Source: Sphingomonas abietis
Lineage (GTDB): Bacteria > Pseudomonadota > Alphaproteobacteria > Sphingomonadales > Sphingomonadaceae
Direction of reading: 5' to 3'
Assembly (NCBI RefSeq): GCF_027625475.1
Contig: NZ_CP115174.1
Span: forward strand, 1,674,001 to 1,738,000
DNA length: 64,000 bases
The notes beneath the pieces were generated by a model. It worked only from the letters and a program-made list of their open reading frames with translations, was not told where the DNA came from and did no database searches. Both the position numbers and the translations under genes were made by a program. This document shows, one piece after another, positions 18,219 to 27,549 of this stretch. How positions within the stretch are numbered: the stretch's first letter is position 1; each line of letters starts with the position of its first letter.

Positions 18219-19103
18219 CTAGAGAAGCACGCCGAAGGTCAGCGCCATCGCGAAGTCCCGGCTTTCGCCCGGCGCGAGCGTGACGATGCCGGGCTTCTCC
18301 GCGAATTCGCCGGAGAAGCCTGCGTCGTCGGCGTGCGAATGCCAGGGCTCGATGCACAGATAGCCGGCGCCAGGCTTGGTCCAGATGCCGAGATAGGGCA
18401 TGTCCGCGAAATCGACGCGGACGCCGGGCTGGCCCGGCACGCCATACCATAGCCCCCGGCTGTTCGGCCGATCGAGCACCAGTGCGTCATTCTCGAACAG
18501 CGAATCGTGCAGGGCGAGGGTGTCTTCCCGGATCGGGGTGGGGTGTTCGCCACCGAGCAGGCCGCCTGCGATCACGCCCCGGATCGGCTCGGGCTCGTCG
18601 GCATCGAAGCGGAGGATATGTTCGAAGCGCGAGGCGCCACCGGTGCCCGGCAACGGCCAGCGAAGCGCAGGATGGTAGCCCGCGCCGGCCGGCATCGGCA
18701 CGTCGCCCATGTTGGTGACCTGCGACACCGTCTCCAGCGTCGTGCCGTCGAGCTGATGCGTGACATCGAGGCGGAAGGCGAAGGGATAATGCGCCTTGCT
18801 GTCCTCGTCGGCCTCCAGCCGGAATGTCGCCGATCGCTCGACCTGCTCGATCACCGCGAAGGCGCGCTTCCGGGCGAAGCCGTGCTGGGCCATCGGGTAA
18901 TCCCGGCCGCCGAACCGTGCCGTCGCATTCGCCAGCGCGCCGACGGTCGGAAACAGGACCGGGGCGCGGCCGGTCCACCAGCGTTCGTCGCCGTCCCATA
19001 GCCAATCGCGGCCGCGCTCGTCGGTCACGGCCTGCAATTCGGCGCCGAGCGGCGAGATGGTGACGGCGAGGCCGGGCGACGCGAGGGTGACGGGATCGGT
19101 CAT
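18219..19103 (-). CDS. Aldose 1-epimerase family protein
   Basis: 294 residues from the ATG at 19101-19103. A galactose-mutarotase-like fold: GAELQAVTDERGRDWLWDGD, then FPTVG, QHGFARKRAF (family His), GYHPALRWPL (second His region) and a Glu near the end (CIEPWHSHAD). Members with this motif set are hexose-phosphate or unspecified aldose mutarotases. The substrate is not determinable. It is divergent from the tRNA-Leu gene. Confidence 0.85.
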   Translation of the reverse strand: MTDPVTLASPGLAVTISPLGAELQAVTDERGRDWLWDGDERWWTGRAPVLFPTVGALANATARFGGRDYPMAQHGFARKRAFAVIEQVERSATFRLEADEDSKAHYPFAFRLDVTHQLDGTTLETVSQVTNMGDVPMPAGAGYHPALRWPLPGTGGASRFEHILRFDADEPEPIRGVIAGGLLGGEHPTPIREDTLALHDSLFENDALVLDRPNSRGLWYGVPGQPGVRVDFADMPYLGIWTKPGAGYLCIEPWHSHADDAGFSGEFAEKPGIVTLAPGESRDFAMALTFGVLL

Positions 19104-19194
19104 GGCGGCATCATGACGCCTGTGGCGGCGGCGTCCAGTCATCCGGCGCGCAATTTGTGATTGGCGGTGGCCGATGCTTGCACTACCAGTGCGC

Positions 19195-19222
19195 TTGCCC
19201 TCGCGCGCCGGCCTGCTATAGA
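19195..19222 (+). promoter_or_regulatory. Promoter for tRNA-Leu
   Basis: TTGCCC (19195-19200), 16 bases, TATAGA (19217-19222), in the CTTGC/GCTATAG context usual for alphaproteobacterial housekeeping promoters. The tRNA begins 25 bp downstream. Confidence 0.6.
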
Positions 19223-19246
19223 CGCGCGCCGACCGGCGGCAAGCAC

Positions 19247-19331
19247 GCGGGCGTGGCGGAACTGGTAGACGCGCTGGATTTAGGTTCCAGTATCGCAAGA
19301 TGTGGGGGTTCGAGTCCCTTCGCCCGCACCA
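19247..19331 (+). tRNA. tRNA-Leu (anticodon UAG)
   Basis: 85 bases with encoded CCA. The acceptor stem GCGGGCG pairs with CGCCCGC (19321-19327). The anticodon stem CTGGA/TCCAG encloses loop TTTAGGT, giving UAG, which reads CUA and probably other CUN codons. A long variable arm typical of leucine tRNAs and a GGTTCGAGTCC T-arm are present. It lies directly upstream of tig. Confidence 0.97.
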
Positions 19332-19388
19332 GTCCCTCCGCCCGGACTGGTGCCGCTTAAAGAGATTCCCGAGACAAGAAGGCCGATC

Positions 19389-21104
19389 ATGCAGACTGTC
19401 GAGACGTTGAACGAGGGACTGAAGCGTGGCTACAAGGTCACGATCCCGGCGAAGGATATCGCCGCGCGGGTCGAGCTTCAGGTGAAGCAGATGGCGCCCC
19501 AGATGAAGATGCCGGGTTTCCGCCCCGGCAAGGTGCCCGCCAACCTCGTCAAGAAGATGCATGGCCCGGCCCTGCATCAGGACGCGCTGAACGCGACCGT
19601 GCAGGACAGCGTGCAGTCGCTGCTCGCCGAGCAGAAGCTGCGCCCGGCGACCCAGCCGGCCGTCGATCTCGACGAGGCCTATGAAGAGGGCAAGGACGCC
19701 GAACTGGCCGTCACCCTCGAGGTGCTGCCGGACGTGCCCGCCCCGCAGATCGAAGGCCTCACGCTCGAGCGCCTGACCGTCGAGGCCCCCGAGGCCGAGA
19801 TCAACGACCAGATCGAGCGCATCGCCGCCCAGTCCAAGCGCCATGAGGATGCACCCGAGGGGCATCCGGCGGTCGAGGGCGATCTCGTCGTGATGGATTA
19901 CAAGGGCACCGTGAACGGCGTCGCCTTCGATGGCGGCACCGGCGAGGGCATGTCGATCGAGCTCGGCTCGGGTCGTCTGATCCCCGGTTTCGAGAGCGGC
20001 CTGGAAGGCGTGAAGAAGGGCGAGAGCCGCGATCTGAACGTCACCTTCCCGAAGGATTATCCCGCCAAGGAGCTGGCCGGCAAGGATGCCGTGTTCGCCG
20101 TCACCGTCACCGAGCTGAAGGTGCCGGCCGAGCAGGTGATCGACGACGAGTTCGCCAAGCAGCTGGGCCTGACCGGCCTCGACCAGCTCAAGGAGCTGAT
20201 CAAGGGCCAGGTCGAGCAGGAGCTGAACGGCCTGACCCGCACCTATATGAAGCGCAAGCTGCTCGATCAGCTCGCCGAGGGTCACGACTTCCCGGTGCCG
20301 CCGTCGATGGTCGCTGCCGAGTTCCAGCAGATCTGGTCGCAGCTCGAGCATGAGACCACGCACGAGGCCGATCCGGCCGCGGCGATGGCCGAGCTGGAAG
20401 CCGACAAGGGCGATTACGAGGCGATCGCCGAGCGCCGCGTGCGCCTCGGCCTGCTCCTCTCCGAGATCGGCCAGGCCAATGGCGTCGAGGTCAGCCAGGC
20501 CGAGATGCAGCGCCTGATGCAGCAGGCTGCCCAGCAGTATCGCCCGGAAGACCAGAAGCGTTTCTTCGAATATGTCCAGCAGGATCCGATGGCGGCCGCC
20601 CAGCTGCGCGCGCCGCTCTATGAGGACAAGGTCGTCGACTTCCTGTTCGGCAAGGCCGAGATCAGCGATCGCACCGTGACCCGCGAAGAGCTGGAAGCCG
20701 CGATCGAGAGCGAGGATGGCTTCGCGTCCGGCACCCATGTCCACAACCACGATCATGATCACCATGGCCACGACCATGACGACCACGACCATGATCATGA
20801 CCATGACCATGACCATGACCATAAGCCCAAGGCGAAGAAGGCCGCTGCCAAGAAGGCTGAGCCGGCCGAAGCCGAGGACGTGAAGGCCGAGCCGGCCAAG
20901 AAGCCCGCCGCCAAGAAGAAGGCGGAAGCCGCCCCGGCCGAAGCAGAAGCCGAAGCCGTTGCCGAGGAGGCCCCGGCCAAGAAGCCGGCCGCCAAGAAGG
21001 CCGCGCCGAAGAAGGCCGCTGCCGACGAAGCGACGGACGCTGCCGAAGCACCGGCCAAGAAGCCGGCCGCCAAGAAGGCGCCTGCCAAGAAGGCCGAGGC
21101 CTGA
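19389..21104 (+). CDS. tig: Trigger factor with His/Asp-rich and Ala/Lys-rich C-terminal extension
   Basis: 571 residues from the ATG at 19389 (AGAAGG site). Residues 1 to about 450 are an ordinary trigger factor: ribosome-binding N domain with the GFRPGKVP signature, FKBP-type PPIase domain (GDLVVMDYKGTVNG), and helical C domain. It is the ribosome-bound chaperone/prolyl isomerase for nascent chains. About 120 extra residues follow: a His/Asp block (about 451-478), then a Lys/Ala/Pro/Glu tail of repeated AKKPAAKK-like units, reminiscent of histone H1-like tails. The His block could bind Ni or Zn. The gene opens the tig-clpP-clpX-lon-hupB block. Confidence 0.96.
   Translation: MQTVETLNEGLKRGYKVTIPAKDIAARVELQVKQMAPQMKMPGFRPGKVPANLVKKMHGPALHQDALNATVQDSVQSLLAEQKLRPATQPAVDLDEAYEEGKDAELAVTLEVLPDVPAPQIEGLTLERLTVEAPEAEINDQIERIAAQSKRHEDAPEGHPAVEGDLVVMDYKGTVNGVAFDGGTGEGMSIELGSGRLIPGFESGLEGVKKGESRDLNVTFPKDYPAKELAGKDAVFAVTVTELKVPAEQVIDDEFAKQLGLTGLDQLKELIKGQVEQELNGLTRTYMKRKLLDQLAEGHDFPVPPSMVAAEFQQIWSQLEHETTHEADPAAAMAELEADKGDYEAIAERRVRLGLLLSEIGQANGVEVSQAEMQRLMQQAAQQYRPEDQKRFFEYVQQDPMAAAQLRAPLYEDKVVDFLFGKAEISDRTVTREELEAAIESEDGFASGTHVHNHDHDHHGHDHDDHDHDHDHDHDHDHKPKAKKAAAKKAEPAEAEDVKAEPAKKPAAKKKAEAAPAEAEAEAVAEEAPAKKPAAKKAAPKKAAADEATDAAEAPAKKPAAKKAPAKKAEA
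20740..20823 (+). repeat. Tandem hexamer repeat encoding the His/Asp block of trigger factor
   Basis: Degenerate ACCATG/ACCACG hexamers, perfect in phase over the last 30 bases, encode HDHDHD. Being in-frame multiples of six, slippage would change tail length without a frameshift. Confidence 0.7.
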
Positions 21105-21123
21105 TCGAAGCCAACCCTCGTCC

Positions 21124-21207
21124 CCGTTCGTCCCAAGCATGAGCGAAGGACGTGCGGCGGGCGGGGCGCGTTGGTTTCACGCACTTCGACACGCTCAGTG
21201 CGAACGG
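21124..21207. repeat. Inverted pair of a short dispersed repeat
   Basis: Two facing copies of a repeat with core TTCGACACGCTCAGTGCGAACGG: right copy 21182-21207, left copy inverted at about 21124-21154 and more diverged. The same core is widespread as an intergenic repeat in sphingomonads and relatives (recall). It fills the gap between tig and the glycosyltransferase; the right copy abuts the latter's ribosome site. Confidence 0.5.
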
Positions 21208-21215
21208 AGGAATGA

Positions 21216-22166
21216 ATGACGGTTGGTGTTCGGGAAGCGGTCGAGCCCCGTATCGCCGTCATCCTGCCCTGTTATAATGAGGAAGCGGCGATCGGTCAGA
21301 CGGTCGCCGCCTTCCGTGCGGCGCTGCCCGATGCGGCGATCTACGTCTACGACAACAACAGTTCGGATCGCACGGTGGATTATGCCCGTGCAGCCGGCGC
21401 GATCGTCCGCACCGAGCGGATGCAGGGCAAGGGCCATGTCGTCCGCCGGATGTTCGCGGATGTCGAGGCCGACGTCTATGTGATGGCCGATGGCGACGCG
21501 ACCTATGATGCCGGCGCCGCTCCCCTGCTGGTCGAGCGCTTGATCGACGAGAATCTCGACATGGTGGTGGGCTCGCGCCGTTCGGAGGTCGAACTGGCCT
21601 ATCGGCGCGGCCACAGGCTGGGCAATCGGATGCTGACCGGGATGCTGGCCCAGCTCTTCGGCCGCAGCTTCTCCGATATCCTGTCCGGCTATCGCGTCTT
21701 CTCGCGCCGTTTCGTGAAGAGCTTCCCGATCCTGTCCGCCGGCTTCGAGATCGAGACCGAGATCAGCGTCCACGCGCTGGAACTGCGGATGCCGGTGTCC
21801 GAGATCGAAACCGAATATGGCGCCCGCCCGGAAGGCTCGGCGTCCAAGCTCTCCACCTATCGCGACGGCTGGCGCATCCTCAAGACGATCCTGAACCTCT
21901 ATCGGATCGAGCGGCCGGTGCTGTTCTTCGGCAATATCGGTTTGCTGCTGCTGATCCTGGCGCTGATCCTGGCGATCCCGCTGATCGCCACCTACGCGCA
22001 GACCGGGCTGGTGCCGCGCCAGCCGACCGCGGTCCTCGTCACCGGGCTCGGCATCCTCGCTTCGCTCAGTTTCTTTTGCGGACTGATTCTCGATACGGTG
22101 ACGCGGGGGCGGCGCGAGATGCGGCGGTTGGCCTATTTGGCACTGCCGGCGCCCGGCGAACGCTGA
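21216..22166 (+). CDS. GT2-family glycosyltransferase with C-terminal membrane anchor
   Basis: 316 residues behind a perfect GGAGG. The GT-A fold starts IAVILPCYNEEAAIGQTV; YDNNSSDRT binds the nucleotide, MADGDATYD is the DxD metal motif, and GSRR and SDILSGYRVFSRR are typical of dolichyl/undecaprenyl-phosphate sugar synthases. Two hydrophobic segments near the end (about 240-260 and 275-295) anchor it. It probably makes a polyprenyl-phosphate-linked sugar for envelope glycans. It sits between tig and clpP, which are usually adjacent in relatives. Confidence 0.85.
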   Translation: MTVGVREAVEPRIAVILPCYNEEAAIGQTVAAFRAALPDAAIYVYDNNSSDRTVDYARAAGAIVRTERMQGKGHVVRRMFADVEADVYVMADGDATYDAGAAPLLVERLIDENLDMVVGSRRSEVELAYRRGHRLGNRMLTGMLAQLFGRSFSDILSGYRVFSRRFVKSFPILSAGFEIETEISVHALELRMPVSEIETEYGARPEGSASKLSTYRDGWRILKTILNLYRIERPVLFFGNIGLLLLILALILAIPLIATYAQTGLVPRQPTAVLVTGLGILASLSFFCGLILDTVTRGRREMRRLAYLALPAPGER

Positions 22167-22277
22167 GCCCCTTACACTCTCCTGTGGATGGCGGCCGGAC
22201 GCTGCCCCAATCCCCCTTGAAGTCCTCTCGCCAAGCGCCGATGTAATCCCGGCTAGGGCAGAAGGACGCCGATTTTC

Positions 22278-22934
22278 ATGACCGTGACCACTCCGGAAGG
22301 CATTTTCCACAACGATGCAGCGGCCGGCCTCGTGCCGATCGTCATCGAGCAATCGAGCCGCGGCGAGCGCAGCTTCGACATCTATTCGCGCCTGCTCCGC
22401 GAGCGCATCGTCTTCATCACCGGCGGCGTCGAGGACCATATGGCCTCGCTGATCTGCGCGCAGTTGCTCTTCCTCGAGTCCGAGAACCCGAAGAAGGACA
22501 TCTTCATGTACATCAACTCGCCGGGCGGCGTCGTCACGGCGGGCCTCGCGATCCATGATACCATGCAGTATATCCGTCCGCGCGTCGGCACGCTGTGCAT
22601 CGGCCAGGCCGCGTCGATGGGCAGCTTCCTGCTCGCGGCGGGCGAGCCGGGCATGCGGATCGCGACGACCAACAGCCGCATCATGATCCACCAGCCTTCG
22701 GGCGGTGCGCAGGGCATGGCCGCGGACATCGAGATTCAGGCGCGCGAGATCCTGCGGATGCGCCACCGCCTGAATTCGCTTTACGCGCAATATACCGGCA
22801 AGCCGATCGAGGCGATCGAGCACGCGATGGATCGCGACAAGTTCTTGGAGGCCGATGAGGCCAAGGAATTCGGCCTGATCGACGAGGTGTTCGACAAGCG
22901 CCCGGCGCCGACCGACGAGAAGCCCGCCGCCTGA
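22278..22934 (+). CDS. clpP: ATP-dependent Clp protease proteolytic subunit
   Basis: 218 residues. Serine protease with S113 ([10 protein letters not shown]) and H138 (MIHQPSGG); the Asp lies in the [14 protein letters not shown] region. [18 protein letters not shown] is the conserved central strand-turn. It forms the tetradecameric chamber used with ClpX (next gene) and ClpA. The ATG at 22278 is preceded by a weak purine stretch. Confidence 0.98.
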   Translation: MTVTTPEGIFHNDAAAGLVPIVIEQSSRGERSFDIYSRLLRERIVFITGGVEDHMASLICAQLLFLESENPKKDIFMYINSPGGVVTAGLAIHDTMQYIRPRVGTLCIGQAASMGSFLLAAGEPGMRIATTNSRIMIHQPSGGAQGMAADIEIQAREILRMRHRLNSLYAQYTGKPIEAIEHAMDRDKFLEADEAKEFGLIDEVFDKRPAPTDEKPAA

Positions 22935-22951
22935 TGCGATAGGCTGGGGCT

Positions 22952-22988
22952 GGGCGGCCGGGTTTCCCGAAACGGGGCTTGGCCGCCC
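22952..22988. terminator. Hairpin after clpP
   Basis: Stem GGGCGGCC (22952-22959) with GGCCGCCC (22981-22988), enclosing a smaller GTTT/AAAC hairpin. It begins 18 bp past the clpP stop. No T-run, so termination is uncertain. Confidence 0.4.
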
Positions 22989-23330
22989 GGCGTGCTGGTG
23001 CCGGAGCGACGGCACATCACGCATGCGGTGATCGAACCCGGCAAGTCCACTTGTCTGACGGATAGTGGGCGCCGCCGACGGTGGCGGCAGTGGCGGCCAA
23101 GCATGCGCACCAGGCTCCGCCCAGTTCGGCTCGGCGTCTTGGAGGCTTGTCTTGTCTCCGGCAAAATTCGCCACATATTGACGATTGCTCCGCTAGAGTA
23201 GAGCCATCGTGGCGACGGTTCGGGTAGGCGCAACGGGATTTGACGCGAAGGCCATTGCCCGGATAGGCCAAGCGGCTAGACTGCCCGAGTCAATTATGAC
23301 AGCCGGATATCCGGCGCTGAAGGACGGAAT
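22989..23330. other. Non-coding stretch between clpP and clpX
   Basis: About 340 bases with no credible gene; the open frames are short, Arg-rich and without ribosome sites. It holds a probable clpX promoter (next entry) and a leader of about 150 bases. Nothing else is recognised. Confidence 0.5.
23152..23179 (+). promoter_or_regulatory. Possible clpX promoter
   Basis: TTGTCT (23152-23157), 16 bases, CATATT (23174-23179). Transcription would start near 23187 and give a leader of about 145 bases before the clpX ATG. A heat-shock sigma site could overlap, because CTTGTC is also -35-like. Confidence 0.4.
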
Positions 23331-24599
23331 ATGACGAAATTGAGCGGCGGCGACAGCAAGAGCACTTTATATTGCTCGTTCTGCGGGAAGAGCCAGCATG
23401 AGGTCCGCAAGCTGATCGCAGGCCCCACCGTGTTCATCTGCGACGAGTGCGTAGAGCTGTGCAACGACATCATCCGCGAGGAGACGAAGTCCGCGCTGGT
23501 GTCGAAGAAGGACGGTGGCGTGCCCACCCCGCAGGAGATCTGCGACGTCCTCGACGACTATGTCATCGGCCAGTTTAAGGCCAAGCGCGTGCTCTCGGTG
23601 GCGGTCCACAATCATTACAAGCGGCTCAATCATGGCGCCAAGGGTGCCGAGGTCGAGCTCGCCAAGTCGAACATCCTGCTCGTCGGGCCGACCGGTTGCG
23701 GCAAGACGCTGCTCGCGCAGACGCTCGCGCGCATCCTCGACGTGCCGTTCACCATGGCCGACGCGACGACGCTCACCGAGGCGGGCTATGTCGGCGAGGA
23801 TGTCGAGAACATCATCCTCAAGCTGCTCCAGGCGTCCGACTATAATGTCGAGCGCGCGCAGCGCGGCATCGTCTACATCGACGAGATCGACAAGATCAGC
23901 CGCAAGGCCGACAATCCCTCGATCACGCGCGACGTGTCGGGCGAGGGCGTCCAGCAGGCGCTGCTCAAGCTGATGGAAGGCACCACCGCGAGCGTTCCGC
24001 CGCAGGGTGGCCGCAAGCATCCGCAGCAGGAGTTCCTCCAGGTCGACACGACCAACATCCTGTTCATCTGCGGCGGCGCCTTCTCGGGCCTCGAGAAGAT
24101 CATCGCGGATCGCCTGCAGGGCAAGTCGATCGGCTTCGGCGCCTTCGTGTCGAGCCCGGAAGAGCGCCGCGTCGGCGAGACGCTGCGCCAGTGCGAGCCC
24201 GAGGATCTGCTCAAGTTCGGTCTGATCCCCGAGTTCGTCGGCCGTCTGCCGGTGATCGCGACGCTGGAGGATCTCGACGAGGTCGCCTTGGTCAAGATCC
24301 TGTCCGAGCCCAAGAACGCGCTGGTGAAGCAGTATCAGAAGCTGTTCGACATGGAGGGCGTGAAGCTCTCCTTCACCGACGAGGCGCTGGTCGCGGTCGC
24401 CAAGAAGGCGATCGATCGCAAGACCGGCGCGCGCGGCCTGCGGTCGATCCTCGAATCGATCCTGCTCGACACGATGTTCGAGTTGCCGTCGATGGAAGGC
24501 GTCGACGAGATCATGATCGACAAGGACGTGATCGAGGGCCGCAAGGAGCCGATTCGCGTCTTCGCCAAAAAGGCAAAGGAAGCTTCGGGCGCCGCCTGA
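23331..24599 (+). CDS. clpX: ATP-dependent Clp protease ATPase subunit ClpX
   Basis: 422 residues, full length. The N-terminal C4 zinc-binding domain has C15, C18, C37 and C40. The AAA+ core has Walker A GPTGCGKT and Walker B VYIDEIDK; the GYVGED pore loop and the sensor-2 region GARGLRSI are present. ClpX unfolds tagged substrates and feeds them to ClpP. It is followed by a strong terminator, so it is not cotranscribed with the sugar transporter downstream. Confidence 0.98.
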   Translation: MTKLSGGDSKSTLYCSFCGKSQHEVRKLIAGPTVFICDECVELCNDIIREETKSALVSKKDGGVPTPQEICDVLDDYVIGQFKAKRVLSVAVHNHYKRLNHGAKGAEVELAKSNILLVGPTGCGKTLLAQTLARILDVPFTMADATTLTEAGYVGEDVENIILKLLQASDYNVERAQRGIVYIDEIDKISRKADNPSITRDVSGEGVQQALLKLMEGTTASVPPQGGRKHPQQEFLQVDTTNILFICGGAFSGLEKIIADRLQGKSIGFGAFVSSPEERRVGETLRQCEPEDLLKFGLIPEFVGRLPVIATLEDLDEVALVKILSEPKNALVKQYQKLFDMEGVKLSFTDEALVAVAKKAIDRKTGARGLRSILESILLDTMFELPSMEGVDEIMIDKDVIEGRKEPIRVFAKKAKEASGAA

Positions 24600-24625
24600 T
24601 CGCGTCTTGCCGGCTCAAGCACAGG

Positions 24626-24658
24626 GCGCCCCCGGGAAACCGGGGGCGCTCTTTTTTT
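24626..24658 (+). terminator. Rho-independent terminator of clpX
   Basis: Perfect 10-bp stem GCGCCCCCGG / CCGGGGGCGC with a GAAA loop, then TC and seven T. It starts 27 bp past the clpX stop. Confidence 0.92.
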
Positions 24659-24796
24659 ATCATGTCGGGAAACTTGTCTGAGTATTCAAAAAAAGCTAGG
24701 GCTTAGCGTTGCAAGACGAAACCTAATTTTCTTTGGGTAGTTGTCACGCGGGGAGGGGGCGACACTCCTCCATCTATAAAGGGGAGCAGGGTGTCC

Positions 24797-26050
24797 ATGA
24801 ATCAGGCTGCTGTGGAAGCGAAGGGGGGAACGTCCCGGACACTGGCGTGGCTGGTGATCGGTCTGTTCTTCATGTGGGGCGGCGCCACCAGCCTCAACGA
24901 TATTCTCATCCCCAAGCTCAAGGGCCTCTATTCGCTCAGTTACGCGGATGTGATGCTTACCCAGTTTGCGTTCTTCACGGCCTATTTCATCGTGTCTGTG
25001 CCAGCCGGCGCGCTGGTCGCGCGGATCGGATATCTCCGCGGCATCGTCACTGGCCTCGTGGTCAGCGCTATCGGCGCCCTGCTTTTCTGGCCGGCAGCGG
25101 GATCGGGCATGTATGCGAGCTTCCTTGGCGCGCTGTTCGTCCTCGCCGGCGGCATCACCATCCTCCAGGTCGCGGCCAATCCCTTCATCGCGCTGCTGGG
25201 TGACGAAAAGACATCGAGCAGCCGGCTCACCTTCGCGCAGGCCTTCAACTCGCTGGGCACCACGGTCTGGCCGTTCGTCGGCTCGAGCCTGATCCTGAGC
25301 GGCGCCGCTGCCACCGATCCTTCGACACTTTCGGGCACGGCGCTGGACGCCTTCCGCGCGAGCGAAAGCGCCGTGATCGCGCATGTCTATGTGGCCATCG
25401 CGATCGTCCTGCTGATCATCGCGGGGATCTTCTGGGCGCGCCGCAACGCGGTGCGCGACGAGCGGCCCGAGGCGGTCGGCTTCATGGACAGCCTCTCGCT
25501 GCTCGGTAATCGCCGGGTGCTGCTCGGCGTGATCGCGCTGTTCGCCTATGTCGGCGCCGAGGTGTCGATCGGCAGCACGCTGGTCAATTATCTGCAGCTG
25601 CCGTCAACCATGGGGATCGACGCCGAGACCGCCGGCCATCGCCTTTCGCTCTATTGGGGTGGCGCGATGGTCGGCCGTTTCGTCGGCGCCGCGCTGCTCC
25701 AGCGGATCGAGCCGGGCCGCCTGCTGGCGGCATTCGCCGCCCTTGCCGGTTTGCTGGTGCTGGCGTCGATGTTCACTTCCGGGCCGATCGCCGGCTGGGC
25801 GCTGATCGCCGTCGGGCTGTTCAACTCGATCATGTTCCCGACGATCTTTTCATTGTCCCTTAAAGGACTTGGCGCCAAGACCGCCGAGGGATCAGGCCTG
25901 CTCTGCATGGCGATCGTCGGTGGCGCGATCCTGCCGCTCGCCACCGGCGGGCTGGCGGATGCCACCAGCATCGCCACGGCGCTGATCATTCCGCTCATCT
26001 GCTATGTTTTCATCGGCATCTTCGGGATGACCGCACCTGCCAAGGACTGA
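24797..26050 (+). CDS. Sugar MFS transporter (GluP/FucP-like glucose/galactose permease)
   Basis: 417 residues from the ATG at 24797 (in-frame GTG two codons earlier; GGAGCAGG site). Twelve hydrophobic segments. FFMWGGATSLNDILIPKLKGL near the N-terminus and QVAANPF in the fifth segment are the signatures of the FucP/GluP family of proton- or sodium-linked hexose symporters. It is 4 bp upstream of an OprB porin gene, so the pair should carry hexose across outer and inner membranes. The exact sugar is inferred only. Confidence 0.9.
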   Translation: MNQAAVEAKGGTSRTLAWLVIGLFFMWGGATSLNDILIPKLKGLYSLSYADVMLTQFAFFTAYFIVSVPAGALVARIGYLRGIVTGLVVSAIGALLFWPAAGSGMYASFLGALFVLAGGITILQVAANPFIALLGDEKTSSSRLTFAQAFNSLGTTVWPFVGSSLILSGAAATDPSTLSGTALDAFRASESAVIAHVYVAIAIVLLIIAGIFWARRNAVRDERPEAVGFMDSLSLLGNRRVLLGVIALFAYVGAEVSIGSTLVNYLQLPSTMGIDAETAGHRLSLYWGGAMVGRFVGAALLQRIEPGRLLAAFAALAGLLVLASMFTSGPIAGWALIAVGLFNSIMFPTIFSLSLKGLGAKTAEGSGLLCMAIVGGAILPLATGGLADATSIATALIIPLICYVFIGIFGMTAPAKD

Positions 26051-26054
26051 ATAT

Positions 26055-27410
26055 ATGTCGATTTCTCGCTTTCGAGGCGCCGCGCTCGCGGCGTCTGCGC
26101 TGACGCTTGCCCCTGTTCCGGCACTAGCTCAGCAGGCCAAGCAGGTGCCGGACGCCAATGGCACCAACGATGCTGCCGATTCGCAGCAGCAGCCCAAGAC
26201 GCCCTCGACGCTGACCGGCGAGTGGGGCGGCCTGCGCACCAAGCTGCGTAACGATGGCGTCGATCTGACCGCCGGTTACACCAGCGAATTTGCGGCCAAC
26301 GTGCAGGGTGGCGAACGGCATGACGCCACCGAAACCGGCCAGTTCACCTTCGGCGCGACGGTCGACACGGATAAGCTGCTCGGCCTCAAGGGCGGTACGT
26401 TCCAGGCGACGATCACCTATCGCCGCGGTGACGATCTCGGCGCCCACGCCGGCCTCAACGATCTCCAGCAGGTGCAGGAAGTCTATGGCCGCGGCCAGAC
26501 CTGGCGCCTGACCGAGCTCTGGTATCAGCAGCAGATCACCCCGACGCTGGACCTCAAGGCGGGCCGCCTCGCCATGGGAACGGATTTCTCGTCCTTCTCC
26601 TGTGATTTCGAGAATCTGTCCTTCTGTGGCGCGCCCGTCGGCAATATCGCGGGCGATTACTGGTATAACTGGCCGGTTTCGCAGTGGGGCGCGCGGCTGC
26701 GCGCTAAGCACAAGAGCTGGTATGCGATGATCGGCGCCTATGAGAACAACCCGAACAACCTGAAGAATGATTTCGCGCTCAGCCACGGCGGCGCGACCGG
26801 CGTGCTCGTCCCGTTCGAATTCGGATGGACGCCGCATCTCGGCACGAACCATCTGCCCGGCACCTACCGGATCGGCGGCTGGTACAACAGCTCCAACGCG
26901 GTCGACGTGCTGGTGGGCGACGATCATCGCCCGACCGCGATCACCGGCCTCGACCCGATGGACCATTCGGGTCGCTACGGCATCTACGTCCTGCTGCAGC
27001 AGCAGCTGACCGGCACCTACACCGACGATCCCGTGAAGGGGCCGTCCGTGACGCATGGCCTCAGCGTGTTCGTCAACGTGACCCAGACCGATCGCAACAC
27101 CGAGAAGACCGATAACCAGGTGGCGGTCGGCGCGACCTATGTCGGCCCGTTCGCGTTCCGCCCGAAGGACGATATCGGCCTCGCCGTCGCGCGGACCAAC
27201 TATAATGGCCGCGCCGCCGAGGCGCTGGTGCTGGCCACGCCGGGCACCGAGAAGCCCGATGCCGAATATGAAGCCGAACTCTATTACGGTATCCACTTCC
27301 GCGACTGGTTGGTGGTGCGGCCCAACGTGCAATATGTCGCCAACCCGGGCGGCTATCACGATGCCCGCAATCTGGTCGTGTTCGGCATCAAGAGCGGCGT
27401 TACTTTCTAA
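26055..27410 (+). CDS. oprB: OprB-family carbohydrate-selective porin
   Basis: 451 residues. Signal peptide (about 1-25, ALAQQ) and a short Gln-rich linker, then the OprB core beginning TGEWGGLRTKLRNDGVDLTAGYTSEFAANVQGG. ELWYQQQ and KAGRLAMGTDF follow, with alternating beta-barrel strands to a C-terminal Phe (GIKSGVTF). OprB porins pass glucose and other monosaccharides through the outer membrane. It is cotranscribed with the upstream MFS sugar permease. Confidence 0.92.
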   Translation: MSISRFRGAALAASALTLAPVPALAQQAKQVPDANGTNDAADSQQQPKTPSTLTGEWGGLRTKLRNDGVDLTAGYTSEFAANVQGGERHDATETGQFTFGATVDTDKLLGLKGGTFQATITYRRGDDLGAHAGLNDLQQVQEVYGRGQTWRLTELWYQQQITPTLDLKAGRLAMGTDFSSFSCDFENLSFCGAPVGNIAGDYWYNWPVSQWGARLRAKHKSWYAMIGAYENNPNNLKNDFALSHGGATGVLVPFEFGWTPHLGTNHLPGTYRIGGWYNSSNAVDVLVGDDHRPTAITGLDPMDHSGRYGIYVLLQQQLTGTYTDDPVKGPSVTHGLSVFVNVTQTDRNTEKTDNQVAVGATYVGPFAFRPKDDIGLAVARTNYNGRAAEALVLATPGTEKPDAEYEAELYYGIHFRDWLVVRPNVQYVANPGGYHDARNLVVFGIKSGVTF

Positions 27411-27549
27411 CGCCGAAAAAGCCTGATCTCCCGCGCCCGAGAAGGGCGTGGGACAGGATGAGCGGCGTCCGCATTGATGCGGGCGCCCTCCATCGCCATA
27501 TTGCTCTCCGAACGGGGCGGACTCATCGCCGTCCTGCCGGAGACCACAT

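Noticed and set aside
22992-23201. 69-codon frame between clpP and clpX
   Set aside because: No ribosome site, Arg-rich composition and it spans the probable clpX promoter.
27411-27549. Imperfect hairpin after oprB considered as a terminator
   Set aside because: The stem is broken by mismatches and has no T-run; too weak to list.
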